In this document: piece by piece, positions 35,868 to 44,202 of the stretch
Numbering within the stretch: position 1 is the stretch's first letter
How the letters are laid out: each line of letters opens with the position of its first letter
Assembly (NCBI GenBank): GCA_002401455.1
Contig: NVTE01000005.1
Span: 83,858-142,689, forward strand
From: Alphaproteobacteria bacterium
GTDB lineage: Bacteria; Pseudomonadota; Alphaproteobacteria; Sphingomonadales; Emcibacteraceae
Direction of reading: 5' to 3'
Length of the DNA: 58,832 bases
The notes under the pieces: model-generated
The model's database searches: none
What the model was told of the DNA's origin: nothing
Seen by the model: the letters and a program-made list of their open reading frames with translations, nothing else
Program-made: the position numbers and the translations under genes

Positions 35868-36204
35868 ATGCGCAGTCCATTCTGGTTAAGGTCAAAGACA
35901 AATATACATCAAAGTCCCTCATACACCAAGAGGCAGATAAATCCTATATACCTCTAGAATCAGCTCCGGTTCAGGGACTTGATTCTGTAGCCTCAGGCAA
36001 ATCATGGCCCCCAAACGGCCCCCTCAAGAGAAGAGTGTGACATTAAATCCTCACTTGCCCTAATTTCACCATAAAAATCAGACAAATACCCCCCCAAGTC
36101 AGCTGGAATATGGAAAATGATTGCATATTCTAAATTGCTAACTATTGTACCGCAAAAGTCAGAATATGGACTTTTTAGTCAAATAAAAACACATAGGAAA
36201 CACC
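35868..36204. other. Divergent intergenic region asparaginase / TonB receptor
   Basis: The 337-nt gap holds no gene. It contains the inverted repeat AGAATCA...TGATTCT (35956-35986). It also has three copies of GAATATG: 36106-36112, inverted at 36124-36130 (perfect 7-bp arms, 11-nt spacer), and direct at 36162-36168. The first and third share the longer context AGTCAG(N)GAATATGGA, which looks like repeated operator half-sites for the TonB receptor. AGGAAA serves as its ribosome site. No cobalamin or other known riboswitch was recognised. Confidence 0.45.
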
Positions 36205-38442
36205 ATGTCGATTATTTCTACACCACTGTTTATCAAAGGACTATCTGTCTCTGCCCTGGCCCTGGCCAGCGTAGCGACCATGACGTCAGCTCAAGCAGCA
36301 GACGCGGACCTGACACTTGAAGAAATCGTAGTGACCGCACAAAAGCGTGCCCAAAACCTGCAGGATGTCCCCTCCTCTGTTGCCACATTGAGCGGCGAAA
36401 AATTGAGCGTTCTGAAGGCCGCCGGTGCCGACATTAAATTCATGTCAGCCCGCGTACCGAGCCTGTATATCGAAACATCTTTCGGCCGGACCTTCCCCCG
36501 CTTTTATATCCGTGGCCTTGGTAACTCAGATTTCGATCTGAATGCCTCCCAGCCGGTTTCCCTGATCTATGATGGTGTTGTTCTTGAAAACGCCATTCTT
36601 AAAGGCGCACCCGTATTCGATCTGGACCGTGTGGAAGTCCTGCGTGGCCCACAAGGCACATTATTTGGCCGCAACACCATCGCGGGTATCATCAAGCTCG
36701 AATCCAAAAAACCAACCCAGGAAACTGAAGGTTATGTGCGGGCGTCTTATGGCCGCTTTAACGCTGTTGAGCTCGAAGGTGCCGTTGGCGGTGCTTTGGT
36801 CGAAGATAAACTGGCCGTGCGGATCTCCGCCATGTACCAGCGTCAGAGTGACTGGCTGGACAATACGCTGACAACCGAGGACAAGGATCTTGAAGGTTAT
36901 GTGGAAGCTGCTGCTCGCTTGCAAGTGCTCTTCACCCCCTCTGAAGATACCTCTGTTCTCCTGAACGGCCACATTCGCAGCCTCGACGGCACCGCGAACG
37001 TGTTCCGCGCCAACATCATTAAGCCTGTCACCGGCGGTATTATTGACAATTTCGAACGTGATGTTGTAAGCCTTGACGGAGCCAACGAACAAGCGCTGGA
37101 TGCCCATGGCTTCAACGTAAAAATTCAGCATGATTTTGGCTACATGACCTTAACCTCGATCACAGGCTACGAATACGGCAAAGTATTTTCCCGAGGTGAT
37201 GTCGACGGTGGTTTCGGTGCCGCCTTCCTCGGAGAGGGAAATTTCGGTCCTGGACTCATTCCTTTCCCTGTTGAATCAGCTGGTGAAATTCCCGGCCTGG
37301 ATCAATGGACCCAGGAAATCCGGCTCGCCACCACTGATAATGAAACTGTAAACTACCAGGTTGGTGCCTTCTATTTTCATGAAGACCTGACCATCAACAA
37401 CCACAGCTATAATACATTCGGTGGCGGTGCCCAGAATGGTTTCGCCGTTCAAAATCAGATCACCGAAGCCTACGCCATCTTCGGTAGTGTTGATTACACC
37501 ATTTCCGAAGACTTTAAAGTATCCGGTGGTTTGCGCTACTCTGACGATAAGAAAGATTTCACCGCAACCCGCACGATATCTCCTATCGGGGCGCCGAATA
37601 TCACGGTCTCCAACAACACTAAAGAAGGCAACCTCAGCTGGGATGTGAGCGGGACCTATGCCGCCAATGAAGATATTAATCTTTATGCCCGCATTGCAAA
37701 AGGTTTTCGGGCCCCGAGCATTCAGGGTCGGATCACCTTTGGTGACGCTACATCCGTTGCCTCTTCCGAAACCGCCTACTCCTATGAAATGGGTGTCAAA
37801 GCCGACGTCATGGAAGGCCGGGGCCGGATCAATGTTTCCGCCTATTATTATACTGTCAATGATATGCAATTGACCGCTGTTGGCGGGGCCACCAATGTGA
37901 CCCAACTGGTCAATGCCGACAAAGTTGACGGTTATGGTTTTGAAGCGGACATGGAATTCCTGGTCACCGAAAATCTGGCAACCACATTTGGCATCAGCTA
38001 TAACAATACCGAAATCAAAGACGACACTCTCTTCATCGCAACGGGCGGTTCTGGCCCGGTTGTCCTTGATCCTCTGAATACAGATGGCAATGCCTCCCTG
38101 GACGGCAATTCTTTGCCAAATGCCCCGGAATGGGTCGCCAACTTCACCGCCCGCTACAGTGTTCCTGTTGAAGGCGGCGAAATCTTTGCCTACACCGATT
38201 GGGCCTACCGGTCCAAAATCAACTTCTTCCTGTATGAAAGCGTTGAATTCAAAAGCGATTACCTGCTCGAAGGCGGTTTGAAAGTTGGTTATGTTCGTGG
38301 GGATAATGAGTGGCAAGTAGCGGCTTATGTCCGGAACATCACCAATGACCAGTCCCTGACCGGTGGCATTGACTTCAACAACTTCACCGGCTTTGTCAAT
38401 GAGCCGCGTAAATGGGGTGTTGAAGCGAAGGTTAACTTCTAA
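36205..38442 (+). CDS. TonB-dependent outer-membrane receptor
   Basis: A 745-residue receptor. A signal peptide (about 1-32, cleavage near AQAA-DA) is followed by a TonB box (LEEIVVTAQKR). The plug domain contains RGLGNSDFD, PVSLIYDGVV and DRVEVLRGPQGTLFGRNTIA, and the 22-strand barrel ends in KVNF. The plug sequence belongs to the large proteobacterial family of receptors with no fixed substrate (siderophores, vitamins or carbohydrates); nothing here identifies the ligand. It is followed by a strong terminator. The promoter region has repeated GAATATG elements. Confidence 0.93.
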   Translation: MSIISTPLFIKGLSVSALALASVATMTSAQAADADLTLEEIVVTAQKRAQNLQDVPSSVATLSGEKLSVLKAAGADIKFMSARVPSLYIETSFGRTFPRFYIRGLGNSDFDLNASQPVSLIYDGVVLENAILKGAPVFDLDRVEVLRGPQGTLFGRNTIAGIIKLESKKPTQETEGYVRASYGRFNAVELEGAVGGALVEDKLAVRISAMYQRQSDWLDNTLTTEDKDLEGYVEAAARLQVLFTPSEDTSVLLNGHIRSLDGTANVFRANIIKPVTGGIIDNFERDVVSLDGANEQALDAHGFNVKIQHDFGYMTLTSITGYEYGKVFSRGDVDGGFGAAFLGEGNFGPGLIPFPVESAGEIPGLDQWTQEIRLATTDNETVNYQVGAFYFHEDLTINNHSYNTFGGGAQNGFAVQNQITEAYAIFGSVDYTISEDFKVSGGLRYSDDKKDFTATRTISPIGAPNITVSNNTKEGNLSWDVSGTYAANEDINLYARIAKGFRAPSIQGRITFGDATSVASSETAYSYEMGVKADVMEGRGRINVSAYYYTVNDMQLTAVGGATNVTQLVNADKVDGYGFEADMEFLVTENLATTFGISYNNTEIKDDTLFIATGGSGPVVLDPLNTDGNASLDGNSLPNAPEWVANFTARYSVPVEGGEIFAYTDWAYRSKINFFLYESVEFKSDYLLEGGLKVGYVRGDNEWQVAAYVRNITNDQSLTGGIDFNNFTGFVNEPRKWGVEAKVNF

Positions 38443-38471
38443 TCCAACCGATCATATCTGACTGAAAATTT

Positions 38472-38506
38472 AAAGGCAGCTTCCCCCAGGAGGCTGCCTT
38501 TTTTCA
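38472..38506 (+). terminator. Rho-independent terminator of the TonB receptor gene
   Basis: AAAGGCAGC and GCTGCCTTT form a perfect 9-bp stem followed by TTT, about 30 nt after the stop. The flanking A run makes it partly functional for the convergent NTF2-like gene. Confidence 0.88.
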
Positions 38507-38526
38507 TGAGCCCCCCGAAAGACTGG

Positions 38527-38943
38527 TCAGTCCGAACTGTCAGTGATCATATCCAGCATGCCAGCAGCCTTGATCTTTTCATACATGGCCTCACCCAGGG
38601 CCTGCACGCCGTTAATGGGGCGGATATAAACCTCAAAGTCGATGATCTGGCCGGCGTCATTCCAGCGGATCAGGTCAATGCCCTTCAGCTGGTATTTGCC
38701 GATGGTGGCGCTGAACTCCAGCATCCAGCTGTCCCCGTCCATGATCTGCCGGTGATAGGTGAAATCCTCAAAAATATCGATCACCGTGGTCAGGATGAAA
38801 AAAGCCGCCATCTTACCCTTGCGCGGCTTCAGATACAGCGGGGTGTGAAATACCACTTCTTCAGCCAACAGGTCGGCGAGCAATTCAGTTTTGCGCTCAA
38901 AAACCACCTCATGCCATTTCTTCAGATAGGCCTCATGATTCAT
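38527..38943 (-). CDS. NTF2/SnoaL-like domain protein
   Basis: A 138-residue protein with the cone-shaped NTF2/SnoaL pattern: an N-terminal helix (YLKKWHEVVFERKTELLADL), a hydrophobic core LLAEEVVFHTPLYLKPRKGK, and strands SWMLEFSATIGKYQLKGIDL and WNDAGQIIDFEVYIRP. Such folds serve as small-molecule binders or enzymes such as isomerases and hydratases; the role here is unknown. The ATG overlaps the upstream TetR stop by one base (TAATG), so the two are translationally coupled. This ties it to the fatty-acid-linked TetR/fadH locus. Confidence 0.8.
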   Translation of the reverse strand: MNHEAYLKKWHEVVFERKTELLADLLAEEVVFHTPLYLKPRKGKMAAFFILTTVIDIFEDFTYHRQIMDGDSWMLEFSATIGKYQLKGIDLIRWNDAGQIIDFEVYIRPINGVQALGEAMYEKIKAAGMLDMITDSSD

Positions 38944-39605
38944 TATGTTTGATCCTTTTTCTGGTGGTGTCCCGTCATCAGCATATTAGCCGCACAGTCA
39001 CACATTTCATCAATATGGCTCTCATCGGTATAGATGCCATCAATCAGTAGCCGGGCCAGGCCATGCAGCGTGCCCCAACTGACCTGGGCCAGGCGCAGGC
39101 TGTCCTCCCCCGCCGGCAGAATGCCGCCTTCCTGACATTGACGGGTCATCTCCACCTGTTTCTGGAACACCTCATAGGCGAGGGTCTTCAGACTGTCGGT
39201 GGCGCTGTTCTGTTTCCAGATCGCCCGGCCAAACATCAGGTCATAATATTCTGCATTATCCATGGCATAATCCATATACCAGCGAATATAGGACCGGTAA
39301 CGATCCTGGAGGGGTAGGCTTTCATCGTTGAAAATCTGTCCCAGCGTGTCCTGCCAGAGCCTGAACCCCTCTTCGGCCAGGGTACAGAGCAGAACGTTTT
39401 TATCCTTGAAATAATGATAGGCCGCCGTGCGCGATACCCCGACCCGCTCGGCCAATTTACGCAACGACAGTGCCTCAACCCCGCCGGCCCGAATCATGTC
39501 CCGGGTCGCCGCCATCAGAGCCCGGCGCAGATCGCCGTGGTGATAGTGTTTATCGCCGGATTTTTGATCAACCAGGGCTTTTTCATTGGCGGATTTTTTT
39601 CTCAT
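38943..39605 (-). CDS. TetR/AcrR-family transcriptional regulator
   Basis: A 220-residue repressor. The TetR DNA-binding domain spans about 20-70 (LRRALMAATRDMIRAGGVEA, then LSLRKLAERVGVSRTAAYHY), with a helical ligand domain after it. It is divergent from a fadH-type reductase and in one unit with an NTF2-like gene. The gap holds a 13-bp palindrome overlapping both promoters. There is no Shine-Dalgarno before the ATG, and the predicted transcription start coincides with the A of the ATG, implying a leaderless mRNA. The effector is probably an acyl-CoA or xenobiotic, by inference from the target. Confidence 0.9.
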   Translation of the reverse strand: MRKKSANEKALVDQKSGDKHYHHGDLRRALMAATRDMIRAGGVEALSLRKLAERVGVSRTAAYHYFKDKNVLLCTLAEEGFRLWQDTLGQIFNDESLPLQDRYRSYIRWYMDYAMDNAEYYDLMFGRAIWKQNSATDSLKTLAYEVFQKQVEMTRQCQEGGILPAGEDSLRLAQVSWGTLHGLARLLIDGIYTDESHIDEMCDCAANMLMTGHHQKKDQT

Positions 39606-39611
39606 GAGCCA

Positions 39612-41715
<2,104 letters not shown>

Positions 41716-41730
41716 CGGAGCCTAGGGCAA

Positions 41731-42912
41731 TCAAACCCCGGACTTCAGGGGCGCAATAGCCTTTATCAGGCCCCAGCCGGTCAGGATAATCAAGGCGACG
41801 ACCACGGTCAGGACAAAAAGACCACTGGAAATAAACGGGGCGAGAGCCGCCGTACCCAGGGACGCGATCACCGTCACTGCCAGAATGATCAGGGCTGAGC
41901 CCCGGGCATCATCATGCTCGGCGGCTTCCAGCGCTTTCATGAAGCCCGGACCACCGCGCAGGCCGAGGCCGGCGTTCAGGGGAATGAAGGCCGGGATCAG
42001 AACCCACGGATCATTGCCGCCAAAGCCCGCATAGATCACCAGAAACAGGGCACTACAGGTGGCCATGGTGGTGCCCAGGGAAATCGCGAGCTCTGCGCCA
42101 TAATGCTTGACCACCGTCCCCGTCAGGTTGGACATGATGATGAAGGAGGTCACGCCACAGACCTGAATATAAATAAAATTATCAATGCGGCCACCCATGG
42201 TTTCAATGATCACCACCGGCAGGGAAAAGACAAACACCAACAGGCCACCCAGCACACAGGCGTGGCTCATGCCATAGCGGAGATAGGTTTTGTTCTTCAG
42301 AAGCTTGCCATAGCCGCCCAGGTCCCGGGACGAGTGCGCAGGATGGCCCGGCAACAGGCGCGGATAACGCAGCAGCACCAAGCAGATCACCAGCGCCAGG
42401 CCGGCCGTCAGCCAGAAAGACGCCGTCCAGCCAAACTGACCCGACAACCAGACGCCGAGGATCGGGGCCAGGGCCGGCACCAAGGATTCGATACTGCCCA
42501 GCAGGCTGATCGCCCGCACCGCACCAATTTCACTGAAAATCTGGCGGATCATACCTGGGGCAATGACCGCCGGTGCCGTGGAGACCGCGCCCTGGATAAA
42601 CCGCAACCCCACCAGAACCCAGATATCTTCCGCCAGCAGGCACAGAAACGACATCAGCCCGAAAGCCGCCACCGAGCCCAGAAACAACACCCGGCGATCC
42701 ATGCGGCTGGCCAATATGCCAAAGACCAGGAAGCCGATACTGGCCCCACCCACATAGGAGGCGAGCACCATCTGGCTGGGCCCGATGCCGGTATTAAAGA
42801 TCAGCGGCAAATCCGGAATTGATGGCAGGATCAGGTCAATGCCCGCCAGGCCGATAACCGTGCCGGAGACGATCAAAAAGCAAGCGAGTATTTTAGCGGC
42901 ATGTGATGTCAT
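41731..42912 (-). CDS. MFS multidrug exporter, Bcr/CflA family
   Basis: A 393-residue protein with 12 predicted spans. It carries the DHA1/Bcr-CflA features: D(I/L)ILPSIPDLP after helix 1, ASRMDRRVLFLGS in the 2-3 loop and RFIQGAVSTAPAVIAPGMIRQ in helix 4-5. It should export drugs or metabolites by proton antiport; a substrate cannot be assigned. The start was placed at ATG 42912 (MTSHAAKIL); an upstream ATG at 42963 would add 17 atypical residues. It is convergent with fadH, 15 nt apart. Confidence 0.85.
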   Translation of the reverse strand: MTSHAAKILACFLIVSGTVIGLAGIDLILPSIPDLPLIFNTGIGPSQMVLASYVGGASIGFLVFGILASRMDRRVLFLGSVAAFGLMSFLCLLAEDIWVLVGLRFIQGAVSTAPAVIAPGMIRQIFSEIGAVRAISLLGSIESLVPALAPILGVWLSGQFGWTASFWLTAGLALVICLVLLRYPRLLPGHPAHSSRDLGGYGKLLKNKTYLRYGMSHACVLGGLLVFVFSLPVVIIETMGGRIDNFIYIQVCGVTSFIIMSNLTGTVVKHYGAELAISLGTTMATCSALFLVIYAGFGGNDPWVLIPAFIPLNAGLGLRGGPGFMKALEAAEHDDARGSALIILAVTVIASLGTAALAPFISSGLFVLTVVVALIILTGWGLIKAIAPLKSGV

Positions 42913-42995
42913 ATTTTTTCCCTGAAACAAGGGGTCATAGTCATGAAACCGCGACCAAAACACAAGGTTTTTCTCCCCCGTTCCGCCTGAGGCAT

Positions 42996-43028
42996 AAAAA
43001 AAACGGCCCCCAGGCTAGGGAGGGCCGC
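42996..43028 (-). terminator. Terminator of the PEP-CTERM gene
   Basis: On the minus strand CGGCCC (43027-43022) pairs with GGGCCG (43009-43004), followed by eight T residues (43003-42996). Confidence 0.9.
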
Positions 43029-43065
43029 TGTACTTCAATGCTGAGATGTAGGTTACGCCTTCAAT

Positions 43066-43884
43066 TTACGTCTTCAATTTACGTCTTCTGGCAACGCCAA
43101 CCCCGGTCAGACCCAGAAGAAGCAGGCCCAGGGCAGCCGGTTCCGGAACCTTGCCCCCGCTGGGGGTCTTTCCGGCAAACTGAACCTCACCTTCAATGAT
43201 ATCATTGGCACAGGACATGGTCCAATGGAAAGCAATCTGCTTAGCGTCGAACAGGGCCGTGCCCGAGACATCAAAGACGAACTCAAGGTAATTACCAGCC
43301 GTATTTGCCGTAAGTTTATGAGTGAGGCCGATATTTAAATCTGTTGTTTTTCTACCTTTCGTCGTCCAGATGTGATCATTGGCATACCTTCCATCTACAC
43401 GTTGGGAACCAAAATTATAGGACGACTCACTTGTAGGATTGTTGATACTTACAAGGCGACCACTGTTATCAGTAAAATCGCCTGACTTATTAGTTGCATC
43501 ATTAATATCATACGCATATTCCCAAGTGGTACCAGTGGTTTGGAAATCATCATCATTATAACGGGACCGTTCTTTTGGGTCCCATGCATAATCATCACCT
43601 TCACTTTTCACACTCATGAGCAAGTCGCCAAATTTATAGCGACTATTTTCTGCATGACTCACGAACCCACTATTGATCTTCACGATCATTATCCCATTTT
43701 CCCGCGAGACTTCCATGCTGTAGATATCATAATTGTCCCCGCCCATAGAGTCCTTCGAATTTCCTTTACCGATGTAGGAAAAACCACCTCCTGGCAGATT
43801 ATCAACAATAATATCAGAGGCGGCGGCGGGGGTAATCAGGGCCGCGATCATGCCGGCGGCGAAAAATAATTTTTTACTAAACAT
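43066..43884 (-). CDS. PEP-CTERM exosortase-dependent surface protein
   Basis: A 272-residue exported protein. A signal peptide (about 1-22, MFSKKLFFAAGMIAALITPAAA) is followed by a beta-rich body with the WTMSCANDIIEGEV segment seen in one family of PEP-CTERM proteins. The C-terminal sorting signal is VPEPAALGLLLLGLTG, then a basic VARRRK tail: motif, helix and arginine cluster all intact. Exosortase would cut at the PEP motif and release the protein to the surface; the exosortase gene is not in the window. A TTG at 43896 is an alternative start. The gene ends in a 13-bp tandem duplication that contains the stop. A sigma-54 promoter lies upstream and it is divergent from a PrsT-like gene. 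Confidence 0.88.
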   Translation of the reverse strand: MFSKKLFFAAGMIAALITPAAASDIIVDNLPGGGFSYIGKGNSKDSMGGDNYDIYSMEVSRENGIMIVKINSGFVSHAENSRYKFGDLLMSVKSEGDDYAWDPKERSRYNDDDFQTTGTTWEYAYDINDATNKSGDFTDNSGRLVSINNPTSESSYNFGSQRVDGRYANDHIWTTKGRKTTDLNIGLTHKLTANTAGNYLEFVFDVSGTALFDAKQIAFHWTMSCANDIIEGEVQFAGKTPSGGKVPEPAALGLLLLGLTGVGVARRRKLKT

Positions 43885-43947
43885 ATCTGTACCCAACTCT
43901 AAATCTACTGAGATTAATATTCAAAATATATAATTTGTACTATTAAA

Positions 43948-43963
43948 AGCAATTTTTGTGCCA
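43948..43963 (-). promoter_or_regulatory. Sigma-54 (-24/-12) promoter of the PEP-CTERM gene
   Basis: The minus strand reads TGGCAC-AAAAA-TTGCT, matching the RpoN consensus TGGCAC-N5-TTGC(A/T) at every conserved base. The predicted start is near 43937, about 53 nt before the ATG at 43884. Confidence 0.8.
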
Positions 43964-44045
43964 ATAAATAAAATCATTTAATAATAACATCTTACAAAAA
44001 TTTTCTCTTAAGCTTGATCAAGAATCTGTAAAGAAACCCGACTCT

Positions 44046-44075
44046 TTTGTCTCAACTGTCCCACTTTGAGACAAA
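44046..44075. promoter_or_regulatory. Perfect inverted repeat, probable enhancer-binding-protein site
   Basis: TTTGTCTCAA (44046-44055), a 10-nt spacer and TTGAGACAAA (44066-44075) form perfect 10-bp arms. The centre is about 98 bp from the -24 element of the leftward sigma-54 promoter and about 95 bp from the rightward candidate, the usual distance for an NtrC-type activator site. Confidence 0.65.
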
Positions 44076-44154
44076 CGTGTTACCATAAGCTTACGGATAA
44101 ATATTCTGGAATTATCCGGTTGGCAATAATTTGTTAGATATTTTGCCCCATACA

Positions 44155-44170
44155 TGGCACTACTATTAGT
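44155..44170 (+). promoter_or_regulatory. Degenerate sigma-54-like site for the prsT-like gene
   Basis: TGGCAC-TACTA-TTAGT has a perfect -24 half, but the -12 half lacks the GC (TTAGT for TTGCA). The position, about 22 nt of leader before ATG 44203, is right; the match is partial. Confidence 0.3.
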
Positions 44171-44202
44171 CACTATGGGGAAATTAGGTAAAGGTAAGGT
44201 AA

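Larger units (their letters stand above)
43885..44202. other. Divergent control region PEP-CTERM gene / prsT-like gene
   Basis: The 318-nt AT-rich gap holds no gene. It carries a sigma-54 promoter (43948-43963, minus), a perfect inverted repeat with 10-bp arms (44046-44075), a degenerate sigma-54-like site (44155-44170, plus) and an AAGGTAAGG ribosome site for the rightward gene. Confidence 0.6.

Noticed and set aside
35868..36204. Cobalamin riboswitch before the TonB receptor
   Set aside because: No B12 box or matching stem arrangement; only short repeats are present.
41914..42822. Plus-strand frame (302 codons) opposite the MFS exporter, very rich in Gln/His/Arg
   Set aside because: Composition is that of a reverse-complemented membrane-protein gene, not a real protein.
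44121..44136. TGGCAATAATTTGTTA as a second sigma-54 site before the PrsT-like gene
   Set aside because: The spacing between the GG and TTG elements is one base short and the GC is missing.
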